The notes under the pieces: model-generated
What the model saw: only the letters and a program-made list of their open reading frames with translations
What the model was told of the DNA's origin: nothing
Database searches by the model: none
Position numbers and translations under genes: made by a program
Shown: in pieces, positions 25,395 through 34,487 of the stretch
How the letters are laid out: each line of letters begins with the position of its first letter
Position numbering within the stretch: position 1 is the stretch's first letter
Source: Niabella agricola
GTDB taxonomy: Bacteria; Bacteroidota; Bacteroidia; Chitinophagales; Chitinophagaceae
Assembly (NCBI RefSeq): GCF_021538615.1
Contig: NZ_JAJHIZ010000002.1
Location: 868,001 to 932,000, forward strand
DNA length: 64,000 nt
Reading direction: 5' to 3'

Positions 25395-28103
25395 ATGAGA
25401 CCTGCGATTCGCCTATTTGCCTTTTTATGCCTGTTCTGCCTCTATCATTCCATAGCGCTTGCCCAGCCCGGAACCATTACCGGTACTGTTAAAAACAGCG
25501 AAACAGGGGAAGGAATCAATGCGGCTTCCGTGATTGTTTCCGGGAGTGTTTCGGGGACCTACACCAGTACAGCCGGCAACTTTTCCATCCGTGTATCCTC
25601 GCTGCCGGTTAAAATCATTGTCAGTTCCGTTGGATATGCCACACAGGAGCTAACGGTGAGCTCCTATGAACCGGTAACCGTTTCCATGGTATTAGGTACG
25701 GCCCTCGGGCAGGAAGTAGTGGTTTCGGCCAGCCGTACGGCCGAGCGCCTGATTGAATCACCTGTTACAGTAGAACGGGTCAGTGCAGCCGCGATCAGAA
25801 ATACCCCTGCAGCCAGTTACTATGACATTATTTCAAAATTGAAAGGAGTAGACGTGGTAAACGCATCCCTCACCTTCACATCACCCACCACCAGGGGATT
25901 TGGCGGGAGCGGTAATACCCGTTTCAACCAGCAGGTAGACGGGATCGATAACCAGGCGCCTGCCCTTAACTTTTCCGTAGGAAGCGTGGTAGGCCTAGGT
26001 GAGCTGGACGTGGAAAGTATGGAGTTGCTGCCCGGCGCCTCCTCCGCGTTGTACGGCTCGGGAGGTATGAACGGTACGCTGCTCGTAAACAGCAAAAACC
26101 CCTTTAATTATACCGGGCTTTCGTTCCAGGCAAAGACCGGGGTGATGAACCTGGATAACAAATGGAGAGGCGCATCGCCGTACTATAATTTCTCGCTGAG
26201 GTGGGCCCAGAAGGTATCCGAGAAATTTGCATATAAGATTACTTCTGAATATATACATGCAAAGGACTGGCTGGCGCGGGATTACCGGAACTATGGGCGC
26301 GTGGGTACCAACGGAATGATCAAAGACGGCACGCGGGATACGGATCCCAACTATGATGGAGTGAATGTATATGGTGATGAAACCACCATTAATTTAAGAG
26401 CGCTGGTGCTGAATGCCATTGGAGCCCAGGTGCCGTTCTGGCAATCCTATATCAGCCAATTGCCAGGTAATATTCCCGTTTCAAGAACCGGATATACAGA
26501 AGACGAACTGGCCGACCCCAATACCGTCAACTATAAGTTGGCGGGAGCGCTGCATTATAAGATCACGCCAAGAGTTGAGGCGATTCTGATGGGACAGTTT
26601 GGAACGGGGAATACCATTTATACCGGTAGCGACCGGTATTCGCTGAAAGATCTGAAAATTGCACAATACAAGTTTGAACTGCGGTCCGACAACTGGTTTG
26701 CCCGGGCATACACCACGCAGGAAAACGCCGGGGAATCACACAATCTTACCGCTACCGCGCGCCAGTTTAACGAACTGTGGAAGCCCAGCACCCAATGGTA
26801 CCAGGAATATGGCTTTGCCTACCTGAATGCAAAAATGGCCGGCATGGGCGACCTGGATGCGCATAACCAGGCCCGCGCGGTGGCAGATGCAGGCCGGCCG
26901 GAAGCCGGGTCTGCAGAATTCAAAAGAATGTGGGATTCTGTGCGCTTAAAACCCATTTACAAAAACGGGGGCTTGTTCTTAGACAAATCGGATCTGTACG
27001 TAGCCGAAGGACAATATAATTTTTCATCCCTGCTCAATCATGTGGTGGATGTGCTGGTAGGCGGCAACTGGCGGCAATTTGTGTTAAACAGCGAAAAAAC
27101 CCTGTTCCATGAAGTGAACGGTCCCATTAAAATCAATGAGCTGGGCGCCTACATGCAGGTGGGAAAAGAAATCATAAAGGACCGCTTAAAATTGACCGCT
27201 TCGGGCCGGTACGATAAGAATCAGTATTTCAAGGGTAAGTTTACACCCCGGATCACGGCAGTAATCCAGCCGGCAAAAGATCATAATATCCGTTTGTCGT
27301 ACCAGACGGCCTACCGGTTCCCCAGCACCCAGCAGCAATGGATCGACCTTACAGTTGGCAGCGGCACATTGATCGGGGGAAATAAAGTGATATGGGAAGC
27401 CTATGACCTGATCAATAATCCGGGGTATTCAGCACCCGAGTTTATCGCCAACCCAGCCAACAGGATCCCGGTAACGTATAAGGAAATTAAACCGGAAAGT
27501 GTAGCCAGTTATGAACTGGGCTACAAAGCGCTGATTAAAAACAAGGTACTGTTGGACGCTTATGTATATACCGGGCAGTATGAAAACTTTATCGGAAGAC
27601 GGGATGTGGTGCAATTCTATGATCAAAGCGATCCCACCAAATACCGGGGGATTTCGGTGGTGGTAAACTCCGATGTAAAAGTTAGAACGTTTGGCTGGGG
27701 GATGAGTATCGACTGGAGACTGCCGTCAAATTTTGCAGTGAACGGTAATATTTCTTCCGATGAGATCAAAGATGTACCTGATAATTTCCGGGCATCGTTC
27801 AATTCGCCTAAATACAGGACCTTGCTCGGATTGAGCAACACGGGTTTTGGTCCGAAAGACCTGTTTGGATTTAACGTAAGCTGGCGCTGGCAGGATAAGA
27901 TCGATTTTGAGGGCGATTTTGCCTCCGGGCGAATCAACCCCACACATATTGTGGATGCGGCGCTTATGTACCGGCTGCCCGCCATCAAATCGCAGCTGAA
28001 GCTGGGGGCCAACAACCTGCTGAACCAGTATTACATCAATGCCATCGGGAACCCCAGCATCGGGGGACTTTACTACCTGGCATTTACCTATAATTTACAG
28101 TAA
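25395..28103 (+). CDS. TonB-dependent receptor with CarboxypepD_reg-like N-terminal domain
   Basis: 902 residues. A signal peptide (to about residue 23, IALAQ) is followed by a carboxypeptidase-regulatory-like domain (GTITGTVKNSETGEGINAAS, residues 26-105). The plug has VVVSASRTAERLIESPVTVE and VESMELLPGASSALYGSGGMNG, and a 22-strand barrel ends in the aromatic-rich GGLYYLAFTYNLQ. It imports an unknown ligand through the outer membrane using TonB energy. Downstream by 28 bp is a FAS1-domain lipoprotein in the position a SusD-like partner often takes, so the two probably work together. This is not the canonical SusC length or signature set, so polysaccharide specificity should not be assumed. 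Confidence 0.92.
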   Translation: MRPAIRLFAFLCLFCLYHSIALAQPGTITGTVKNSETGEGINAASVIVSGSVSGTYTSTAGNFSIRVSSLPVKIIVSSVGYATQELTVSSYEPVTVSMVLGTALGQEVVVSASRTAERLIESPVTVERVSAAAIRNTPAASYYDIISKLKGVDVVNASLTFTSPTTRGFGGSGNTRFNQQVDGIDNQAPALNFSVGSVVGLGELDVESMELLPGASSALYGSGGMNGTLLVNSKNPFNYTGLSFQAKTGVMNLDNKWRGASPYYNFSLRWAQKVSEKFAYKITSEYIHAKDWLARDYRNYGRVGTNGMIKDGTRDTDPNYDGVNVYGDETTINLRALVLNAIGAQVPFWQSYISQLPGNIPVSRTGYTEDELADPNTVNYKLAGALHYKITPRVEAILMGQFGTGNTIYTGSDRYSLKDLKIAQYKFELRSDNWFARAYTTQENAGESHNLTATARQFNELWKPSTQWYQEYGFAYLNAKMAGMGDLDAHNQARAVADAGRPEAGSAEFKRMWDSVRLKPIYKNGGLFLDKSDLYVAEGQYNFSSLLNHVVDVLVGGNWRQFVLNSEKTLFHEVNGPIKINELGAYMQVGKEIIKDRLKLTASGRYDKNQYFKGKFTPRITAVIQPAKDHNIRLSYQTAYRFPSTQQQWIDLTVGSGTLIGGNKVIWEAYDLINNPGYSAPEFIANPANRIPVTYKEIKPESVASYELGYKALIKNKVLLDAYVYTGQYENFIGRRDVVQFYDQSDPTKYRGISVVVNSDVKVRTFGWGMSIDWRLPSNFAVNGNISSDEIKDVPDNFRASFNSPKYRTLLGLSNTGFGPKDLFGFNVSWRWQDKIDFEGDFASGRINPTHIVDAALMYRLPAIKSQLKLGANNLLNQYYINAIGNPSIGGLYYLAFTYNLQ

Positions 28104-28131
28104 ACACATTGCTTATATTAAACCTACTCAT

Positions 28132-29424
28132 ATGCATTTCACAAATACATTTTTTAAAAGAACGGGATGGGTGCTGTTGGCAGCGGGATTGCTCCTGCAG
28201 GCATGCAATAAAGACCTGCCGGAGGCGGTTCCACTCACACCCCAAAAATCTACTGCCACCGAAACCATATTACAAAAGCTGAATGCACCGGAATTTTCTA
28301 TTTTAAAAACAGCGGTAGAAAAAGCAAGCACCTTTGCCGGCTCCACGGGTAAATTATCCGATTTGCTGGGCAATGCAGCAGGGGAGATGACTTTTTTTGC
28401 TCCGGACAACACCGCCATCCTTACCTCCTTTAGTTTGCTGGGATTGCCGGCGAATGCATCTTCACTGGATTTTTTCCGCCCCGGCCAGCTGGACTCGATG
28501 CTAAAATATCATCTTATTGGCGGCACACAACTTACCGGCAGCCGTATCAGCAGCACAGCGCCGGCGCTGGATATGTATTTACAGAGCATGTTGGTGCTGG
28601 CTGCGCCTGCTGCTAATTTGCCTCCGGGATACCGGATGCCCATTTTTCTAGGTAAACAGGGCACTGCTGTTTTTGTAAATAACGTTCCGGTTAAAACGCC
28701 GGATATCATGGCCTCAAACGGCGTGATGCATAAAGTGGCCGTTGCCTTGCTGCCACCGGATAAAGTACTCTGGCAAACCATTGCCGCCAATGCGGGAGGA
28801 AGTTATACGTATTTTAAAGCAGCCGTTATACGGGCCGATGGAGGCGAGAGTTCAACCGGACAGTTTCAAAGTGCCTTGAGTACGGCCAGCGCCAATTTTA
28901 CTGCATTGATACCTACCAATGCCGCATTTGAGCAGCTGCTTGTTGGCCAAATTACCAAGGCCCTAATGGACAAAGGAATGCCCGGGCCCGCAGCGGGTAC
29001 TGCGGCGGCCGCACTGGTAGCGGGTTATGGTGTAACGCTCATATCAAACCCCGCTTCTGTACCGGGTTACGGGCCGGATCTGGCAGCGGTGATCACGCCC
29101 CAGCTTTTACAGGGACTGGTGGCCTATCATTTGCTGGCAAAACCAGGTACTCCTCCCTTAGGATACCGGAACTTTACGGTGAATTTCCCGGCGGATAACG
29201 CTGTAAATGTACCCACCCTGGTCAATGCTTCGGTACCTGCACATCCGGGGGTAAGCCTGAAGGCAACTTTTTCAGGCGCCACGCTTGCATCCGCCACGGC
29301 AAAAGGCGTAGGCAATGCTACCGCATCCAATATTATTCTTAGTGCACCGCCCAGCAGCACCAACGACCTCAACCATATCAACGGGGTCATTCATCGTATT
29401 GACCAGGTACTATTGCCGCAATAA
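28132..29424 (+). CDS. Fasciclin (FAS1) domain lipoprotein
   Basis: 430 residues from ATG 28132. An in-frame start at 28039 lies inside the receptor gene and is unlikely. The lipoprotein signal ends at LLLQAC. Two FAS1 domains follow, about residues 45-210 and 215-430; visible markers are MTFFAPDNTAILTSF, ASNGVMHKVAVALLPP, ALIPTNAAFEQLL and NHINGVIHRIDQVLLPQ. FAS1 domains mediate adhesion or bind glycans and other ligands at the surface. The pairing with the upstream TonB receptor suggests a surface-exposed accessory that captures ligand (inference). A strong terminator follows at 29503. Confidence 0.88.
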   Translation: MHFTNTFFKRTGWVLLAAGLLLQACNKDLPEAVPLTPQKSTATETILQKLNAPEFSILKTAVEKASTFAGSTGKLSDLLGNAAGEMTFFAPDNTAILTSFSLLGLPANASSLDFFRPGQLDSMLKYHLIGGTQLTGSRISSTAPALDMYLQSMLVLAAPAANLPPGYRMPIFLGKQGTAVFVNNVPVKTPDIMASNGVMHKVAVALLPPDKVLWQTIAANAGGSYTYFKAAVIRADGGESSTGQFQSALSTASANFTALIPTNAAFEQLLVGQITKALMDKGMPGPAAGTAAAALVAGYGVTLISNPASVPGYGPDLAAVITPQLLQGLVAYHLLAKPGTPPLGYRNFTVNFPADNAVNVPTLVNASVPAHPGVSLKATFSGATLASATAKGVGNATASNIILSAPPSSTNDLNHINGVIHRIDQVLLPQ

Positions 29425-29502
29425 TTCCCTGAATCTGCCCGGCAATTCAAGGCATTGTTTTTGCAGCAATTCTTTTGACGGCTGGAGACGGATATGAAAA
29501 CG

Positions 29503-29536
29503 AAAAGCAGCACGGGTTGATGTGCTGCTTTTTTTG
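29503..29536 (+). terminator. Rho-independent terminator of the TonB-receptor/FAS1 operon
   Basis: An 11-bp stem (29503-29513 with 29522-29532, AAAAGCAGCAC/GTGCTGCTTTT) has an 8-nt loop and runs into a T-tract. Confidence 0.85.
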
Positions 29537-29555
29537 TGCAACCTTCTGGTGCTGT

Positions 29556-30383
29556 TTATGATGGAGTTAGTATCGGAGCTGAAGGCGGTGTAGCGTCTTG
29601 CACCGGCCGGGGCCGGTAAATGCCGGCGGCGATGCGCTCGGTGACCGTCTTGGGAAAGAATTTCGGAAGTATCGCATTCAGCCGGTTGGTGAACCCGGGA
29701 ATGATCTCCGCCTTTCCCTTAAACATTCCGTTGAGGGCGATACGGGCCACTTTTTGCGGCGTCATGTTAAAACGGTTGGCAATCTTTCTTGTGTGTGCCG
29801 CCATACCCGCCCGGTTCACAAAATCGGTATCCGTACTACCAGGGCTCAAACAGCTTACGGAGATCGATGTCCCTTTTAATTCCTGGCGCAGGCTTCTCGT
29901 AAATGATAACACAAAAGCCTTTGATGCAGCATAAATTGCAAGGAAGGGAACCGATTGATAACTGGTGGTGCTGCCTACATTTAACAGGTAGGCATGGGGG
30001 ATGTTTTTTAGCACGGGGATGAACAGGTGTGCGATGCGCAGCTGGGCTTTAATATTCACATCGATGATATTCAACTGCTGTTCCAGTGCAAGCGTTTCAA
30101 ATGCACCGTTCAGACCATAGCCCGCATTATTGACCACAATTTGCAATCGGGGGTGATAAAACTCGGTTTGCCGGAAGATATATTCCGCCGCGTACTTATC
30201 CGATAGATCGAGCGGAACAGGCTTAACCGTAACCTCGTATTTCGTTCGTAAATAATCAACTGTTTTTGCCAAATGTGCTTTGTCAAGATCTACGAGGATC
30301 AGCTGATAATTTTTTGCGGCCAGTGCTTCTGCTATGGCGCGACCGATACCTTTGGCCGCTCCGGTAATTAATGCGTATGACAT
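29556..30383 (-). CDS. Short-chain dehydrogenase/reductase
   Basis: 275 residues with a classical SDR fold. The cofactor loop is TGAAKGIG near the start, NNAG lies around residue 88, the catalytic Ser is in LNVGSTTSYQS, and YAASK gives the Tyr and Lys. The C-terminal part (ALNGMFKGKAEIIPGFTNRLNAILPKFFPK) is like the DltE/YqjQ-type SDRs that act on lipid-like or unknown carbonyl substrates. NAD(P) preference is not clear: Asp in LILVDLDKAH argues for NAD. It is transcribed leftward, 69 bp after the PhyH-like gene, and the two may be cotranscribed. Confidence 0.88.
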   Translation of the reverse strand: MSYALITGAAKGIGRAIAEALAAKNYQLILVDLDKAHLAKTVDYLRTKYEVTVKPVPLDLSDKYAAEYIFRQTEFYHPRLQIVVNNAGYGLNGAFETLALEQQLNIIDVNIKAQLRIAHLFIPVLKNIPHAYLLNVGSTTSYQSVPFLAIYAASKAFVLSFTRSLRQELKGTSISVSCLSPGSTDTDFVNRAGMAAHTRKIANRFNMTPQKVARIALNGMFKGKAEIIPGFTNRLNAILPKFFPKTVTERIAAGIYRPRPVQDATPPSAPILTPS

Positions 30384-30452
30384 GGTTTATGGATGCGTCG
30401 GTTTAAAATTCGTTTTCGTATAAAAATGTAAAGAAGGATCCAGATCATGCTA

Positions 30453-31337
30453 TCAGGTATTGAGTTTGGGTAGTAAAGGAAGCGCTGGTTGCGGCTCCTG
30501 TTTCTGCTTTCTTTTAAACAACAGGCCGCCCCGTTTGATGCCGGCCAGTTGGTGATAGAAGGGGGTGGCACTGGTTGCATCTTTAGGCTGATAGTTGCCG
30601 GTAATCACGGGAATATACATGACCCGCCTGCGGCTTTTTTCCCCGGTAAACGGCGACTGCTGTACCCGGTGCCAGAGCCTTCCGTCATGAATGGTGAGGT
30701 CGCCTGCTTCGATCGAAAAGCCTGCTTCATTTTTGTCGGGTGTATGATCGACGAAATATTTCTTTTTAAAGAAGAGCGTCCACAAGCCCTGGTTGTGTGT
30801 ACCCGGCAATACTCTTAGCCCGCCGTTTTCGTAAGGGCAGTCGTCAAGATGCAATCCCACGTTCAGCATGGGTTTTATGCGCGAACCCAGGAACAGATCC
30901 CTCGGGCTGTCGGTGTGCCAGCCCAGACGGGTAAAGCTGCTGTCTCCCGAATTGATATAATGATTTACCACAAGACCGTCTTTTTCATTTTCGCCGATGC
31001 GCCCTTCGTAAGGCGCCAGCAATGCCGTAAGCGCACGCAGCGCTTCACTGTTTAAAAAACGGTGCAATGTATGACTGTACTTGGAAGCAAAAGCAATACG
31101 CTGGATGATTGGTCTGCCATCAATACCGGTTCCGTACTTAAGTGGTATGCCATTTATTTTGGTGATGTGCCGGGCTACGAGGTACTGTTCAATGTTGCGG
31201 ATCTCAACCAGGAAAGCGGCAACAGTGCTTCTGGAAATGAATTGTTTAAAATGCAGCACACCGTGCTGCTTTAAATACGATTGATGAACCGGCTCAATCC
31301 GGCCGTTAAAAGTAAAGCTTTGCAAAGAATGGTTCAT
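30453..31337 (-). CDS. Phytanoyl-CoA dioxygenase (PhyH) family protein
   Basis: 294 residues. The Fe(II)/2-oxoglutarate jelly-roll core is seen with the HxD motif in RLGWHTDSPRDLF, then MLNVGLHLDDCPYENGGLRVLPGTHNQG, and the distal His in LTIHDGRLWHRVQQSP followed by RRRVMYIPVITG. The Arg in that last stretch would bind 2-oxoglutarate. Family members hydroxylate varied small molecules or lipids; the substrate here is unknown. It lies upstream of an SDR gene on the same strand, so hydroxylation followed by oxidation of the alcohol is a plausible pair (inference). A palindromic operator-like site lies about 200 bp upstream. Confidence 0.85.
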   Translation of the reverse strand: MNHSLQSFTFNGRIEPVHQSYLKQHGVLHFKQFISRSTVAAFLVEIRNIEQYLVARHITKINGIPLKYGTGIDGRPIIQRIAFASKYSHTLHRFLNSEALRALTALLAPYEGRIGENEKDGLVVNHYINSGDSSFTRLGWHTDSPRDLFLGSRIKPMLNVGLHLDDCPYENGGLRVLPGTHNQGLWTLFFKKKYFVDHTPDKNEAGFSIEAGDLTIHDGRLWHRVQQSPFTGEKSRRRVMYIPVITGNYQPKDATSATPFYHQLAGIKRGGLLFKRKQKQEPQPALPLLPKLNT

Positions 31338-31537
31338 GGAACGCTATTTTATGATGATGGAATGTGGTGATACATCGGCATGCTGGGGATGCGGCGCCTG
31401 GAAATGAAATTCCGGATAAAAGAAACGGATCAACAACAACACATTCGGCAGATAGCCGGCAGCAGGTTCGGATAGGTGAAGTACTCCGAACGCGTGAAAA
31501 CTTTGTATATTGAATATGGTTGCACAGGTGCGATATT

Positions 31538-31558
31538 AGTCTACTTATTTTGTAGACT
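31538..31558. promoter_or_regulatory. Perfect 7-bp palindrome, candidate operator
   Basis: AGTCTAC and GTAGACT flank a 7-nt AT spacer (TTATTTT). Surrounding bases are AT-rich, as expected at a promoter. The dyad resembles the AT-spaced operators of Rrf2-type or similar dimeric regulators, but no regulator gene is adjacent. It is about 200 bp upstream of the PhyH-like gene. Confidence 0.5.
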
Positions 31559-31980
31559 ACAAAACTAAAAAGATTTTTCATACAGCCAAATTTTTTTATT
31601 ACAGTTTTTAAAACAGTGGTGTGGCAATCGATTTGCTGGATGCTCCCGTTTACAAACCGATAAGTTTGATCGGGCCCCGGCAGCTTTAAGAAGTGGATCA
31701 AGTCCTTACTTTTCGATGTATGTTATTTGCAAGACGGATCATGATGTATTTGATGAACACCAGCATTCGACGTTATAAATAGAGCATTGCCTCACGGGTA
31801 ACAGAAAGTGCAGGCCCGGGATTAAAGAACAATAGCCTCATTGGCAACATGGGGCCTGTTATGCATCCTGTAAATACCCCGGAGGTGATAAATTGCATTT
31901 GATATAAAGTAAGGATACCTTAACCAGGTACAGTGATTTGTTACCGGGCGGCTGCGGTTGTCAGTTGCGGTGGACCTATG

Positions 31981-32009
31981 AAAAAAGCTGCTCAGAAACT
32001 GAACAGCTT
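31981..32009 (-). terminator. Rho-independent terminator of the coiled-coil membrane protein gene
   Basis: An 11-bp stem (31985-31995 with 31999-32009) has a single wobble and a 3-nt loop; on the minus strand it is followed by a T-run. It lies 30 bp after the stop at 32039. Confidence 0.8.
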
Positions 32010-32038
32010 TTCATGATCATGATCGGTTTATAATAGGT

Positions 32039-33040
32039 TTATCCGAAGATTCCTTTTCTCAGGTTACGGATTCCTTCACCAATTTTAAATCCGTTGTGAT
32101 ATACTTCAATTTTATAATCACCGTGTGTAAATCCATCAGGGTTGCGGATAGGGAATGCTACACCTTTGCGTGTTCCCTGCTCGTATTCCACCGGCACTTT
32201 TGCTGTAAAGTTGCGGTCACCATCCTGGCGGGTAGTCATGGAGCCGGAAGATAATTGTGCATTCTGAACCACCTGTCCTTTGGGATCTGTAACGACTACA
32301 TAAAGGTCTGCAGGACCAGAAGTGGTAATTCTGTTCTCCACATTAAAGGCGATCCGCAGCATATCTACTTTGCGGGCAAAATTGGTTTCTTTTTCCTTGC
32401 CATTGCGTTTTTCCTTTATAGGAGTGATGGACATTCCGGATGCAGATAAGGTGCTGCCCACATCTACCGTGCTGGCCAGTTCATCGTTCTCCTTGGTTCT
32501 GGTATCGAGGTTCTGGCTCAGGATATCTTTTTCTGCTGTTAAATGTGTGTTCTTTGCTGTCAGCTCCATGTTTTCACCTTTCAGCTGTGCTACTTGCGCT
32601 TCCAGCCGGCCGATCTGGCCGTTCAATTCACCGATCAGGTGACGGGCTCTTTGAAGGTCGGCGGCAGTGGCCTTTTTATCATTCAATATTTTATTGATCT
32701 CGGCCTTACGGTCTTCGATCTCTTTTTGAAGTGCAGTTTTTTCTCCCTGTAAACCATTGTTGGCGCCGGTAATCGAATCCAGCCGCATTTCAGCAAGGTT
32801 AAACATTTGTCTTAATGAATCGGATTCAGACATCGCGGTTGCAACCTCAGTGTTTGTACTCTGGGACGATCCGGTGCCACCGGGTGCATTTTTGCTCCAT
32901 AGTATATAACCCCAGGTTCCCAGCAGGGCGGCTACCAGCAAACCGATCAGTACGTTACGGCCGGTATTATTGCTGTTAGGATTACCGGAAGGAGAACCTG
33001 TTGTTTGTGAAGAAGCGGAAGGGTAATTCGTATTTGCCAT
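32039..33040 (-). CDS. Uncharacterised single-pass membrane protein with coiled coil
   Basis: 333 residues from ATG 33040; a TTG three codons upstream is also in frame. A Ser/Asn/Gly-rich cytoplasmic start precedes one membrane helix (about residues 25-46, VLIGLLVAALLGTWGYILW), then a Gly/Ser linker. A long coiled coil follows, about residues 75-190 (LQGEKTALQKEIEDRKAEIN, LNGQIGRLEAQVAQLKGEN), and then a beta-rich C-terminal domain (ADLYVVVTDPKGQVVQNAQL, DYKIEVYHNGFKIGEGIRNLR). The layout suggests an envelope spacer or scaffold. Similar Bacteroidota proteins are annotated only as hypothetical. It is monocistronic, with its own terminator. Confidence 0.8.
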   Translation of the reverse strand: MANTNYPSASSQTTGSPSGNPNSNNTGRNVLIGLLVAALLGTWGYILWSKNAPGGTGSSQSTNTEVATAMSESDSLRQMFNLAEMRLDSITGANNGLQGEKTALQKEIEDRKAEINKILNDKKATAADLQRARHLIGELNGQIGRLEAQVAQLKGENMELTAKNTHLTAEKDILSQNLDTRTKENDELASTVDVGSTLSASGMSITPIKEKRNGKEKETNFARKVDMLRIAFNVENRITTSGPADLYVVVTDPKGQVVQNAQLSSGSMTTRQDGDRNFTAKVPVEYEQGTRKGVAFPIRNPDGFTHGDYKIEVYHNGFKIGEGIRNLRKGIFG

Positions 33041-33232
33041 AATCTTCAAAATTTAATCGTTTTTTTATAGTGTATGAATTTAATTGATTCCGAAATATAT
33101 GTTATAAAATGGATATGTATCGGATGCTAATTATGATTGTAAACAGAAATTATGCCAAACGACTTTTTTACCAAAAACATATGCGTATTTATATAATATT
33201 TACAAATTGTTAAAAACGCTATCTTGCAGTTT

Positions 33233-34228
33233 ATGAGCGTGGAAAAAATCCTAGGTGAATGGAAGAAAAGTAATTACAAACCGGTTTATTGGCTTGAAGG
33301 TGAGGAGGATTATTATATCGATCAACTGGTAAATTATGCAGAAACACATATTTTAACGGAAAGTGAGGCCTCGTTTAACCTGACCATTTTTTATGGGCGG
33401 GATGCAGCCTGGGCTGACATCGTAAACGCCTGCCGGAAGTACCCGATGTTTTCCGACAAGCAGGTAGTGATCCTGAAAGAGGCCCAACAACTGCGGGAAA
33501 TTGAGAAACTGGAGGCTTATTTGAACCAGCCGTTGAGTTCCACGATCTTTATAGTTGCATATAAAGAAAAAAAACTGGATGCCCGTACAAAATTTGCAAA
33601 GCTGGTAAAGGAGCGTGCTGAGTTTCTGAGTACAAAAAAAATATATGACAGCGCTTTGCCGGAATGGGTAAATACGTATGTTGCCCGGCTGCAGTATACC
33701 ATTTCGCCCAAGGCCACCATGTTGCTGGTAGATCATATCGGCAATGACCTGGCGCGCATTGAAAACGAAATTCAAAAGATCCTGATCAACCTGAAAACGC
33801 GTACTGCCATTACGGAAGAGGATGTAGAAAACTTTGTAGGTATCAGTAAGGACTTTAATATTTTTGAGTTGCAAACAGCAGTGGCGAACCGGGACCTGGC
33901 AAAGGCCATGCGGGTGATCCGCTATTTTGGTGATAATCCCAAGGCGGCCCCCATCCAGTTGGTATTACCGTCACTCTATGCGTTTTTCAGCAAAGTATTT
34001 ATGATTTTCGGTGCCTCTGGTGCTGAAGATGCCATTGCCCGACAGATTGGGGTGAACGGCTTCTTTTTTAAAAGCTATTCGCAGGCATCCCGCACTTATG
34101 GATATGAAGGAGTAGAAAAAATACTGCTTTTATTGCACCAGTACAATTTGCGAAGCATCGGTATCAATGCAACCAGAATTGAAGATGAGGCTCTGCTTAC
34201 AGAAATGGTGGTGAAGATGATGATGTAG
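33233..34228 (+). CDS. holA: DNA polymerase III subunit delta
   Basis: 331 residues from ATG 33233; an in-frame TTG three codons earlier is less likely. The sequence follows HolA: PVYWLEGEEDYYIDQLVNYAE at the position of the N-terminal P-loop-like region, YPMFSDKQVVILKEAQQLR, STIFIVAYKEKKLDARTKFAKLV, LVDHIGNDLARIENEIQKILIN, and the C-terminal clamp-loader collar helices. It opens the beta sliding clamp in the clamp-loader complex. It is a single gene in a gap-flanked position. A TATCTTGCA sequence just upstream resembles the local TAnnTTTGCA promoters with one base missing. Confidence 0.9.
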   Translation: MSVEKILGEWKKSNYKPVYWLEGEEDYYIDQLVNYAETHILTESEASFNLTIFYGRDAAWADIVNACRKYPMFSDKQVVILKEAQQLREIEKLEAYLNQPLSSTIFIVAYKEKKLDARTKFAKLVKERAEFLSTKKIYDSALPEWVNTYVARLQYTISPKATMLLVDHIGNDLARIENEIQKILINLKTRTAITEEDVENFVGISKDFNIFELQTAVANRDLAKAMRVIRYFGDNPKAAPIQLVLPSLYAFFSKVFMIFGASGAEDAIARQIGVNGFFFKSYSQASRTYGYEGVEKILLLLHQYNLRSIGINATRIEDEALLTEMVVKMMM

Positions 34229-34487
34229 TTCCTCCCTTTGGGGAATGTAAAATATTAAATGTAAGAGTGAATGTGGGAATTTGAAAATGTGAAAATCAAG
34301 ATGCCGTTATTGCTTCACGAACTTCAGTCTGTATTTATTTGAGGGAAACAGGGATTGGTGGAGCATCATCAGATATGGATCCAATGTTTAAATTCCGGAA
34401 TAGCGGCGCTACATCAGGTATTGAAACGTCATCCAACCCACCGCGGCGGGCACGCCTGGAACATTAAACCTGAAAACTGGAACTTCT
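34229..34487. repeat. Family C intergenic repeat copy
   Basis: After the holA stop, the gap has GAATGTGGGAATTTGAAAAT, GTGAAAATCAAGATGCCG and TGCTTCACGAA, similar in order to the block at 36180-36260. No ORF is seen. It lies between convergent holA and the metZ-like gene. Confidence 0.5.

Larger units (their letters stand above)
31338..32038. other. 701-bp gap without a supportable gene
   Basis: A 131-codon minus-strand ORF (31306-31701) overlaps the PhyH start, resembles no family and has unusual Cys/His/Ser content, so I reject it. Short fragments such as the 20-codon ORF near 31717-31779 have no support. The interval holds a perfect palindrome at 31538-31558 and the terminator of the coiled-coil gene at its right end. 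Decayed coding sequence cannot be excluded. Confidence 0.5.

Noticed and set aside
31306..31701. 131-codon minus-strand ORF upstream of the PhyH gene
   Set aside because: It overlaps the PhyH start, has no domain or signal, and crosses the palindrome; composition looks non-coding.
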